IMG/VR virus record: IMGVR_UViG_3300042566_000746
Span: 1 to 23,479 of that record
Strand: one strand, 5' to 3'
DNA: 23,479 bases
Source: a virus
Part shown: one piece after another, positions 7,859-13,941 of the stretch
How the letters are laid out: each line of letters begins with the position of its first letter
How positions within the stretch are numbered: position 1 is the stretch's first letter
Notes under the pieces: generated by a model
The model's database searches: none
What the model was told of the DNA's origin: nothing
The model's input: only the letters and a program-made list of their open reading frames with translations
Made by a program: the position numbers and the translations under genes

Positions 7859-7996
7859 TTATCTCTTTCTTTTGAACTTACAAACTTTCTTTCCAGGAAG
7901 CATTTTATATGTTGTAGTTCCTGCCCAACCACACTTTGCTTTTGGTGGTTTTGCATCTGAGCCAAAATCACCCTTCATCTCCTGAAGTATTTGCAT
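7859..7996 (-). CDS. Tiny basic protein with two cysteines, 45 aa
   Basis: The frame starting at 7996 reads MQILQEMKGDFGSDAK and then a conserved-looking basic core (CGWAGTTTYKMLPGKKVCKF) before ending at a TAA. AGGA four bases before the ATG at 7996 favours that start; a second in-frame ATG at 7978 would give 39 residues. The gene overlaps the 3' end of hsp20 and finishes shortly before a terminator. I do not know its function. Its charge (Lys/Arg-rich end) and Cys pair would suit nucleic-acid or metal binding, but this is a guess. Confidence 0.55.
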   Translation of the reverse strand: MQILQEMKGDFGSDAKPPKAKCGWAGTTTYKMLPGKKVCKFKRKR

Positions 7997-8447
7997 GAAT
8001 TCCTGAAACGATTTCATAAACCTTCTTCTTCTGATGTTCTGGAATAACTCTATTTAGTTTAATAGTAAGTAATCCATCAACAAAAGAAACATCCTTAACT
8101 TCTACATCATCAGATAAAGTCCAAGTACGAGTAAATGCTCTCTTAGCAAGTCCTTGATGTAAATATTCCTCGCCATCATCATCAGATTTCTTTGCTTCCA
8201 CAAAGAGTTTATTCCATTCTGTAGTAACTTCAATTTCTTCTCGCTTAAATCCAGCAAGAGCAATTTCCAATCTAAAAGTAATACTATCTTCTTTTACTAG
8301 ATTGTATGGTGGATAATTTGTATGTGTCTCAAACGCACTATCAAACCTCCGAAACCACTCATCCATTCCAATACTATTTTTTTGAATATCTAACAAGTAC
8401 TTTGCAGTATCTGGTACAGAAAGCGTAACTGAATTTGTTCCGAACAT
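7968..8447 (-). CDS. hsp20: Small heat-shock protein, Hsp20/alpha-crystallin family
   Basis: This 159-residue chaperone has an N-terminal arm (1-42), a YPPYNL entry into the alpha-crystallin domain, the ALAGF and REEIEV strands, GLAKRAFTRTW, VDGLLTIKL (a variant of the family A-x-x-x-G-V-L signature) and a C-terminal RVIPE resembling the I/V-x-I anchor. sHsps hold unfolding proteins in an ATP-independent way and are common in cyanophages. An upstream in-frame ATG exists at 8498, but the start at 8447 is chosen because GGAGG lies six bases before it. That Shine-Dalgarno sits in a small hairpin described separately. The gene stands alone between two terminators apart from the tiny gene at its end. 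Confidence 0.93.
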   Translation of the reverse strand: MFGTNSVTLSVPDTAKYLLDIQKNSIGMDEWFRRFDSAFETHTNYPPYNLVKEDSITFRLEIALAGFKREEIEVTTEWNKLFVEAKKSDDDGEEYLHQGLAKRAFTRTWTLSDDVEVKDVSFVDGLLTIKLNRVIPEHQKKKVYEIVSGIHANTSGDEG

Positions 8448-8450
8448 AAT

Positions 8451-8504
8451 AGACCTCCATGAGCGTCTTAGTAGTGATTGGACCCTTTCGGCATCCACTA
8501 CTAA
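8451..8504 (-). promoter_or_regulatory. Structured hsp20 leader, candidate RNA thermometer
   Basis: On the minus strand the last leader hairpin (8468-8451) is AGAC-G-CTC-ATG-GAG-GTCT: seven pairs with one bulged G and a 3-base loop, with the GGAGG Shine-Dalgarno inside its 3' arm. Upstream, 8468-8476 and 8496-8504 form a perfect 9-bp inverted repeat (TTAGTAGTG). A small, imperfect hairpin that hides the ribosome site of a heat-shock gene is the layout of known bacterial thermometers, including that of cyanobacterial hsp17. The function is inference. Confidence 0.45.
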
Positions 8505-8519
8505 TTATAAGAGATTATA
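8504..8519 (-). promoter_or_regulatory. Candidate hsp20 promoter, two overlapping-phase TATAAT boxes
   Basis: TATAAT occurs twice on the minus strand, at 8519-8514 and 8509-8504, directly after the regA terminator. No good -35 box is seen at 16-18 bases for either. The upstream box would give a transcript carrying the whole leader structure. Confidence 0.35.
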
Positions 8520-8545
8520 AAAAAAGCGGGATGTTGTTTCCCGCT
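8519..8545 (-). terminator. Rho-independent terminator after regA
   Basis: AGCGGGA (8525-8531) and TCCCGCT (8539-8545) form a 7-bp stem with a 7-base loop, followed on the minus strand by a run of seven T. It starts five bases after the regA stop codon. It would end the gp45-gp44-dam-gp62-regA transcript. Confidence 0.85.
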
Positions 8546-8550
8546 CCTTT

Positions 8551-8997
8551 TTATTCGGTTTCCTGGGTCTTACCCTTTTTACCAATATTATATTTTTGTT
8601 CTAGAATCCAATCACCTTTGTCCTTGTAAGCAAGAACTTTGATTTGATTAAGAGGAGCAATATCGGCAACTGAATCTGGATTCACTACCGTAATAAGACC
8701 CCAATCAGCAAGTAAGCGAGCAATACGATTACGACGCTGAACATCATTGACTGTAAGATTCGCATGTTTACCGTCCAGAGCAAACAACTCCTTAAAGTGA
8801 ACAATATAATAACGCCCCTGCTTATGCAGAATATGGCAAGACTGATAGAGTTTCTTCTCTTTACGCGATGCAACTCCAATGCGAGTTAAAGTCTCACGGA
8901 CCTTCAGAAAGTCGTCGGGTTCATTAAGAATCACCTCTACCATTTGATCCTGAGACCAATGGACTACAGGTTCTACTGTTTGTTGGGCAGTAGTCAT
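8551..8997 (-). CDS. regA: RegA translational repressor
   Basis: The 148-residue protein matches T4 RegA over its central part: DDFLKVRETLTRIGVAS, LYQSCHILHKQGRYYIVHFK and LLADWGLI all have direct counterparts. RegA binds AU-rich sequences around the start codons of early mRNAs, including those of clamp and clamp-loader genes and its own, and blocks ribosome binding. An extra N-terminal stretch of about 20 residues (MTTAQQTVEPVVHWSQDQ) and a Lys/Glu-rich tail make it longer than T4 RegA (122). The ATG overlaps the gp62 stop (ATGA) and has GGAGG seven bases upstream. It ends the clamp-loader operon at a terminator, as in T4-type gene order. Confidence 0.95.
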   Translation of the reverse strand: MTTAQQTVEPVVHWSQDQMVEVILNEPDDFLKVRETLTRIGVASRKEKKLYQSCHILHKQGRYYIVHFKELFALDGKHANLTVNDVQRRNRIARLLADWGLITVVNPDSVADIAPLNQIKVLAYKDKGDWILEQKYNIGKKGKTQETE

Positions 8998-9374
8998 TTT
9001 TTTCCTCCAATATCAAGTCTTTGTTTGATGAAAGCAATTTGTTCTTTTGATAAGATTTTCAGAGCTTGGGATGCCTTTTCATTACTATAAGAATAATAAC
9101 TTTTTACACATTCTAAGTCTGTGACTTTATCCTTGCGGAGCCAGGGAGAAAATCTCTTCCGTTTCCTAAGACTATTTAGATAAAACGAATATTGCATATC
9201 TTTATCAAGTTGATGATGAATATTCATTTCATTTGTAAAGAGGATACAGTCAATATGCCCAGATAGACATCGATTGATAATATATGGAGCATACTCCCTT
9301 TTTACATTTGGGTCCGCTTCCATCAAATTTTCTTTTGTAAAATTAATCGAATTCAACCAATCCTTCAGTTCCAT
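8994..9374 (-). CDS. gp62: Clamp-loader small subunit, gp62
   Basis: This 126-residue protein is the small subunit that joins the gp44 tetramer to load the gp45 clamp at primer ends. The recognition rests on cyanophage-type gp62 features such as MELKDWLNSINF, INRCLSGHID and SLRKRKRFSPWLRK, and on its place directly upstream of regA. It is much shorter than T4 gp62 (187 residues), which is usual in cyanophages. It has no Walker motifs, as expected. The start overlaps the end of dam by 10 bases, and the stop overlaps regA. Confidence 0.88.
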   Translation of the reverse strand: MELKDWLNSINFTKENLMEADPNVKREYAPYIINRCLSGHIDCILFTNEMNIHHQLDKDMQYSFYLNSLRKRKRFSPWLRKDKVTDLECVKSYYSYSNEKASQALKILSKEQIAFIKQRLDIGGKK

Positions 9375-10207
9375 AACAAATCTTTATTATAATTAAACAG
9401 CAAAAGTTCCTTTCTTTCTTTTTGCTCTCGCATATATTCACCAACGGAACGCATCGTATAAGTCAGATCAAACTCACCCATCTTCCAGTTCTTGAAGCGA
9501 TCTTTAACCAGTTGATCTGAGTTATAACTTATTAGTTGGTGCATATAACAAGCATAGCAATCAGAAGCAAACTTATCGTGATCAAATCCTTTGTGCATTG
9601 ATCCCTTACGCCCATAGAGATTATCCTTAATATCATAAGGAGGATCAAGATACATAAAAGCACCCATGTTTCCATCCATCAGATAATCATAAGAGTAATT
9701 AGTTATACGCCACTTAGAAATTAGTTTTGAATACTCTGGCAGTTTCTCAATTCCTCGCAATGAAAAATTGCTTTGTGATGCTTGAGCAGAAAATGATGAA
9801 CTTTCTGTGAGACCAGAGAATGAACATTTATTGACAATATAGAAAGCAACAGCACGATCAAGACTTGATATCTCTTTTTCATTTACATGTTCCTTCGATT
9901 TGAGAAAAAGTTCTCTCGCAAGTTCAGGAGTATTGTATGCAAGTTTACAATCAGATAATTCATTCTTCAGGTCATTCCCAAACATCTGGAGTTGTTGCCA
10001 GAAGTTTACCAGTGGCTCATAAAGGTCATTTACCCAAATATCCAAACTGGGATACTTCTTTGTGACATAGATTGCAACACTTCCACCACCAAGAAATGGT
10101 TCACGGAATTCATCGTAGTTTCGTAGGTCGGGGAAGTAAGGTCCCATTTTTTCACAAGCACGGGACTTGCCCCCAGGATACCTCAAAGGAGTTTTAAGAG
10201 ATTTCAT
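9365..10207 (-). CDS. dam: DNA adenine methyltransferase, D12/Dam class
   Basis: The 280-residue enzyme would transfer a methyl group from SAM to N6 of adenine. It has the D12-class N-terminus TPLRYPGGKSR (6-16), SAM-binding motif I as EPFLGGGS (36-43), and catalytic motif IV DPPY at 188-191. This is the same class as E. coli and T4 Dam, which act on GATC, but the target cannot be read from sequence. It lies between gp44 and gp62, which are adjacent in T4; its ATG overlaps the gp44 stop (ATGA), so it is fully built into the operon. No restriction gene is nearby, so it is an orphan methylase, perhaps protecting phage DNA. Confidence 0.93.
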   Translation of the reverse strand: MKSLKTPLRYPGGKSRACEKMGPYFPDLRNYDEFREPFLGGGSVAIYVTKKYPSLDIWVNDLYEPLVNFWQQLQMFGNDLKNELSDCKLAYNTPELARELFLKSKEHVNEKEISSLDRAVAFYIVNKCSFSGLTESSSFSAQASQSNFSLRGIEKLPEYSKLISKWRITNYSYDYLMDGNMGAFMYLDPPYDIKDNLYGRKGSMHKGFDHDKFASDCYACYMHQLISYNSDQLVKDRFKNWKMGEFDLTYTMRSVGEYMREQKERKELLLFNYNKDLLWN

Positions 10208-11148
10208 TTGAACTCACACTCCACCATAATTTCCGTCAGTGCTGCCAATAGATTAATTTCTTGGTCAGCCACGAACGCAATTTGGTATTGATACTTAGCA
10301 ATAACAAGAACGGCAGCAGGGATAGACTGGGGAAGTAAAATATCGTAAAGGGTGTCATAAACCCTGCGAAGAATGACAGAAGAATCGTTGTCCAAGTTGG
10401 AGACCACCCACTTTCGAACTTCTGAGAAGTTTTTTTCTTTGAGATGCTTGACAAGTTCATTTACTGTAAAGTCTGAGAAAGATGCAAGAATTGCTGCGTC
10501 GATTTTTCCTGACGTAGAATATCGTTGGCATTCGTTGAGGACTCGACGAAAATCTGGGAAGTGTTTTGTAACAAGTTCTGCAAGTGTTCTTTGATCATAT
10601 TCGATGCTTTCCGCATCCAAGATGTTTTGTAGACGCTTGAAGAAGGATCCTGCCAACTGGGTTTTTTCTTTCCCCTTGATTGTGAAGTCGATGACTGCAC
10701 ATCGGGAGTGAAGGGGTTCGATGATTTTGTTCTTGTAATTGCAAGTGAAGATGAATCGGCAGTTGTTATAAAATGCCTCAATATTTGCCCGTAGTAGGAG
10801 TTGTACGTCGTTGCCTGTGTTATCTGCCTCATCGATGATGATGACTTTGTGTTTAGAAGATCCCGTAAGTGAGACGGTCGAAGCAAAGTTTTTCGCTTGG
10901 TTCCGTACAGTATCCAGGAAACGCCCCTCGTCGGATCCGTTGATGACATAAAAATCTGCTCCCAACTCGTTGCAAAGTGCTTTTGCAATTGTAGTTTTAC
11001 CAATACCAGGGGGACCTGCAAGAAGAAGATTTGGAATCTCTCCCTTCTCCACAAACTCCTTAAATGTTTTTTTAGTTGTATCTGGGAGGATACAGTCATC
11101 AATTACTTGAGGACGGTATCGTTCCACCCAAAGAAAATCACTTGCCAT
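10204..11148 (-). CDS. gp44: Clamp-loader large subunit, AAA+ ATPase gp44
   Basis: This 314-residue AAA+ protein belongs to the RFC/gp44 family and uses ATP to open the gp45 clamp. Walker A is GPPGIGKT at 45-52, Walker B with DEAD is VIIIDEADN (102-110), and the SRC arginine-finger motif is at 148-150. The C-terminal collar domain follows to about 310. The length fits T4 gp44 (319). The N-terminus WVERYRPQ is typical for the family. It starts seven bases after the unidentified 169-residue gene. Confidence 0.96.
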   Translation of the reverse strand: MASDFLWVERYRPQVIDDCILPDTTKKTFKEFVEKGEIPNLLLAGPPGIGKTTIAKALCNELGADFYVINGSDEGRFLDTVRNQAKNFASTVSLTGSSKHKVIIIDEADNTGNDVQLLLRANIEAFYNNCRFIFTCNYKNKIIEPLHSRCAVIDFTIKGKEKTQLAGSFFKRLQNILDAESIEYDQRTLAELVTKHFPDFRRVLNECQRYSTSGKIDAAILASFSDFTVNELVKHLKEKNFSEVRKWVVSNLDNDSSVILRRVYDTLYDILLPQSIPAAVLVIAKYQYQIAFVADQEINLLAALTEIMVECEFK

Positions 11149-11155
11149 AATTTAA

Positions 11156-11665
11156 TTAAATCCAATCAGGTTTTCGTTCTGGCATACGAAGATAATTAGA
11201 TGCAACCCAAGGTTTGGATGCAATATACATCTTGTAAGCAGTAAAAGTGTCAATGCTTGTGTCAAGTTTATACTCATCTGGCATAGCACGAACAAAGTTT
11301 TCTACCTTATTAATTTTACCACGAGGGAACAAATAAAAGGCATCTACAAGTGTCTTGTAACAAGAATGAATCTTACCATAGCGTAGCGTGTATTCATCGC
11401 ATAAATTAAGACCATGCTTAATCAACCAGTATGCATTATGAACAGACTCTGCTGCCCATTTGGTGCAGGGATGATTGCGAAAAGCACCCTTCTCGGTGCT
11501 GTAGGGAGTGCCGTCTGCCTTGAGAAGGGGTCCATAGCTGTGATACCACTTAGAGGCAACGATAGAGAGCATCTGGCAGCACTCTAGGGGCATTTTGACA
11601 ACGTGCTTGTCAGGAAGGCAGAGAGCACTTTCAGCAGGGTATTCACTTGTTACAAAGATGTTCAT
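11156..11665 (-). CDS. Conserved phage protein of unknown function, 169 aa
   Basis: I do not recognise a characterised family. The protein has conserved-looking polar clusters that could form an active site: D19-K20-H21 with K24 and E28 (LPDKHVVKMPLECCQM), N64-H65-P66-C67 with W70, and a YKMYIASKPW segment near the end. I recall similar DKHVVKM..E / HPC..W proteins in many large phages, usually labelled hypothetical. There is no signal peptide or membrane segment. Its ATG shares one base with the gp45 stop (TAATG), and gp44 follows, so it is cotranscribed with the clamp and clamp loader. A nucleic-acid or nucleotide enzyme role is a guess from context. Confidence 0.75.
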   Translation of the reverse strand: MNIFVTSEYPAESALCLPDKHVVKMPLECCQMLSIVASKWYHSYGPLLKADGTPYSTEKGAFRNHPCTKWAAESVHNAYWLIKHGLNLCDEYTLRYGKIHSCYKTLVDAFYLFPRGKINKVENFVRAMPDEYKLDTSIDTFTAYKMYIASKPWVASNYLRMPERKPDWI

Positions 11666-12330
11666 TAACCAAAAGTAGAGTCAGGTTCCAGTGCGATATA
11701 GTATTTCACATCATGATTCTTGCTCTCAAAGCGAGAGAGAAGTTTTTGTGAAATGACAACCTCATAAGTTCCAGGTAGAATCTTGATATTTTCAACCTTG
11801 AAGTTAAAGGTAAAGACCGAATCAGTTTCGCCAACAACAATAGAGAAATCGTTAGAGGTGTCGTTCTTCTTATCGCGTACAACCAATTTTACCACACCTG
11901 CCTCACCAACGGCAGAAAGGTCGGGCAGTTGATAAACTGCTGCTGCCTTAAGGAGTTTGTCCAACTGCTCAGTGCTCAATTCAAAGCACACATCTTCGCT
12001 CGGGAGAGCAATTTCTTTGTCGGGTGGCGTAACGATTACGTTGGGATCTGCAAAGAAATACTTGGACCGCATCTTACCTTCGCGGATAACTACATATCCA
12101 CCATTCTCAAAATCAAGTTCAGGACTTTGGTGAAGACCAAGACCATTCAGAAATTGATTCAAATCATAGATACCAAAATCTTTTGGAAGGTCCTCAGTAA
12201 TTGTTGCTTCAGCAAGAATATTCTTCATTACCGAAATGGTACGAAGAGAATTTCCTTCCTTAAAAAGGATAGACTGATTAATGGAAGAGAAGTTCTTGAG
12301 GACAGAAAGAGTTTTATCAGAAAGTTTCAT
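11665..12330 (-). CDS. gp45: Sliding clamp, gp45
   Basis: This 221-residue protein is the trimeric DNA clamp that tethers gp43 and, with gp33 and gp55, serves as mobile activator of late transcription. It matches T4 gp45 (228 residues) at the start (MKLSDKTLSVLKNFSSINQS), at IYDLNQFLNGL, at VFTFNFKVENIKILPGTYE and at the end (YYIALEPDS). The fold is two beta-clamp repeats, so no catalytic residues are expected. Its start is five bases after the preceding gene. It is the likely target of RegA repression. Confidence 0.95.
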   Translation of the reverse strand: MKLSDKTLSVLKNFSSINQSILFKEGNSLRTISVMKNILAEATITEDLPKDFGIYDLNQFLNGLGLHQSPELDFENGGYVVIREGKMRSKYFFADPNVIVTPPDKEIALPSEDVCFELSTEQLDKLLKAAAVYQLPDLSAVGEAGVVKLVVRDKKNDTSNDFSIVVGETDSVFTFNFKVENIKILPGTYEVVISQKLLSRFESKNHDVKYYIALEPDSTFG

Positions 12331-12335
12331 AATAA

Positions 12336-12662
12336 TCAGCGAAATTCAGAGAGACCATTATTTTGACGAGAGTAATGCCCATCAAAGTGAAGAAGAAGCA
12401 TAGCGTAATGAATCACTTTTAGAAGGTCACGCTTATTGCGACCATCCTTGTCTCCATAACGACTTCCATACTTAAGAATATTTGATTGACAAAAGCCAAC
12501 AGCAAGGTCTTTTGCTGCCATCAAATCGATAGTTTGAATATCTTTGTAGTCTTCATTATGACCGCAATAGTGACTACCATAAGTACTGGTCACATAATCC
12601 TCAACATCTTTGAGGATTTTATCTTCATTGTATTTCCAAAGGTGATTTGTTGTTTCAGGCAT
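12336..12662 (-). CDS. Conserved cyanophage protein, DUF3310-like, 108 aa
   Basis: This 108-residue soluble protein ends in a helical region (YGSRYGDKDGRNKRDLLKVI then HYAMLLLHFDG). That part resembles the 'KYLWR.G.K...EDL.KA.HYL' helix pattern of the DUF3310 family found in phages. It is the first gene after the cobS terminator and so begins the clamp operon, five bases before gp45. Its biochemical role is unknown; family members are sometimes labelled nucleotide kinases without proof. No good Shine-Dalgarno is seen before the ATG. Confidence 0.75.
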   Translation of the reverse strand: MPETTNHLWKYNEDKILKDVEDYVTSTYGSHYCGHNEDYKDIQTIDLMAAKDLAVGFCQSNILKYGSRYGDKDGRNKRDLLKVIHYAMLLLHFDGHYSRQNNGLSEFR

Positions 12663-12689
12663 AGTAATAGTAAAAATTTATTCAATCGT

Positions 12690-12718
12690 AAAAAGAGGGA
12701 AGATACTTTTTACCTCCC
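12690..12718 (-). terminator. Terminator after cobS, with alternative fold
   Basis: On the minus strand GGGAGG (12718-12713) pairs with CTTCCC (12702-12697) with one G-T pair and a 10-base loop, followed by TCTTTTTA. A competing stem, GTAAAAAG with CTTTTTAC (12713-12706 and 12695-12688), uses overlapping bases. It lies nine bases after the cobS stop codon. Confidence 0.65.
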
Positions 12719-12727
12719 CCAATTATA

Positions 12728-13837
12728 TCAGAAAATAGCAGGAGATGCAACTTGCTCAGTAGGCATCACAAAGTCAGCATCCACCTTATCGTACAGTTCC
12801 AGGAAAGCAGTCTTGGTTTCATCATCAAAGCGGTTCACACACACTTGAATTGCCTTTGCCTTATCTTGGAAGATACTGTAAGCACGAATGATGTGAACCA
12901 GACGGCGGGTGCTGATGATTTCCTCAATACCACCATCGTAGAAGGTCTTGCGGATGATATCACCCCAATCCACCAGGCGCTTGCAGAAGTCACGATCCTC
13001 CACACCAAGGTCCAGAGCGATGCCCTCAAGAATCTTCTGCTCCACAGAGGGGGCGGGATAGGACTGCTCCAGAGTCACAGGGAAACGCTCCAGGAACGCC
13101 TCGTTGAGCACGTTGGTGCCGATGAACCTACCGTCGTCAGAACCCTTACCCTTGGTGTTTGCAGTGGCAAATACGTTGAATCCAGCAGCTGGTTTGACGA
13201 ACTTTCCGATTTTCTTGAGGAAGACACCTTTACCTTCCAGAACAGACTGGAGGCACAGAATCTTGTTAGAGGCAAGGTCAATCTCATCCAGAAGCAGAAT
13301 CGCACCACGCTCAAGTGCTTCAATCACGGGACCATTGTGCCAGGCAGTTTCACCATTCACCAGACGGAAACCTCCAATCAGATCATCCTCATCAGTTTCA
13401 ATCGTGATGTTAACCCGAATCAGTTCACGCTTAAGTTGAGCACAAGCTTGCTCAATACTGAACGTTTTACCATTACCCGAAAGACCCGTAATGAACGTCG
13501 GATAAAAAAGATTGGAAGAAATAATTTTTTTAATATCGTTAAAGTTACCAAACTTGACGAAGGTATCATCTTTAGCAGGAATGAGATTTTGAGTTACTGT
13601 GGGAAGAACAGCAGGAGAATTAAAGTTACGCTCAATCTCCTGAACTTTTTCTTGAGTCACTTCAAGATTCCACTTACCACGACCAATCTTGAAATAATCC
13701 AGTCGTTTGGTAACAGTGGGATAAGAAAGATTTTTAGATGCGCAATAACCACGAACATCTGCGGTGGTCAGTTGAGTACCAAAGGTATTCTTAAGATCCG
13801 TGAGAATTTGGTCGTCGGTCATTTGGATGCGAGTCAT
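12728..13837 (-). CDS. cobS: AAA+ ATPase of MoxR/CobS type
   Basis: This 369-residue protein is the gene labelled cobS (cobaltochelatase subunit) in cyanophage genomes. The first 75 residues look like a winged-helix-type module, and the AAA+ domain follows with Walker A GLSGNGKT at 118-125, Walker B ILLLDEIDLA at 180-189 and sensor 1 NVFATANT at 221-228. Without a cobaltochelatase large subunit in sight, a MoxR-type remodelling ATPase acting with the VWA protein next door is at least as likely as a cobalamin role. The frame opens six codons earlier at a TTG, but GGAG abuts that TTG directly; the ATG at 13837 or the one at 13822 are alternatives. GC rises sharply in its C-terminal part. Confidence 0.88.
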   Translation of the reverse strand: MTRIQMTDDQILTDLKNTFGTQLTTADVRGYCASKNLSYPTVTKRLDYFKIGRGKWNLEVTQEKVQEIERNFNSPAVLPTVTQNLIPAKDDTFVKFGNFNDIKKIISSNLFYPTFITGLSGNGKTFSIEQACAQLKRELIRVNITIETDEDDLIGGFRLVNGETAWHNGPVIEALERGAILLLDEIDLASNKILCLQSVLEGKGVFLKKIGKFVKPAAGFNVFATANTKGKGSDDGRFIGTNVLNEAFLERFPVTLEQSYPAPSVEQKILEGIALDLGVEDRDFCKRLVDWGDIIRKTFYDGGIEEIISTRRLVHIIRAYSIFQDKAKAIQVCVNRFDDETKTAFLELYDKVDADFVMPTEQVASPAIF

Positions 13838-13862
13838 GAAGTGGTTTTGTTTCAACTCCGTT

Positions 13863-13868
13863 ATTATA
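13863..13868 (-). promoter_or_regulatory. Candidate -10 box for cobS
   Basis: A perfect TATAAT lies on the minus strand immediately after the T-tract of the preceding terminator and about 25 bases before the cobS ATG. The position where a -35 box should lie falls in the terminator stem and is a poor match, so this is only a candidate. Confidence 0.35.
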
Positions 13869-13872
13869 GAGC

Positions 13873-13895
13873 AAAAAGGGGGTCAGTTGACCCCC
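13873..13895 (-). terminator. Rho-independent terminator after the VWA gene
   Basis: GGGGGTCA (13878-13885) and TGACCCCC (13888-13895) form a perfect GC-rich inverted repeat, followed on the minus strand by TTTTTGC. The very short 2-base centre means the innermost pairs open to make a loop. It lies about 45 bases after the stop of the HExxH/VWA gene. Confidence 0.8.
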
Positions 13896-13941
13896 CAGTG
13901 GACAGTTTTTAAAGTGTCTACCCACACATTTAAAAGACCGA

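Noticed and set aside
7856-7862. ATAAATA on the minus strand, like a late promoter box
   Set aside because: It overlaps the stop of the small basic gene and lies directly before a terminator hairpin, so a transcript from it would end at once. The base before it is G rather than T or C.
10461-11102. 213-codon minus-strand frame overlapping gp44
   Set aside because: It is the alternative reading frame of gp44, which carries intact Walker A, Walker B and SRC motifs. The codon pattern of the alternative frame shows no domain.
12722-12727. TATAAT on the minus strand right after the cobS stop
   Set aside because: It is followed within a few bases by the cobS terminator hairpin and has no -35 box, so it is unlikely to drive the next operon.
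12752-13912. Long plus-strand open frame of 386 codons opposite cobS
   Set aside because: It lies wholly antisense to a gene with clear AAA+ motifs, its translation has no recognisable domain, and no promoter or ribosome site fits. The raised GC of cobS reduces stop codons on the other strand and explains its length.
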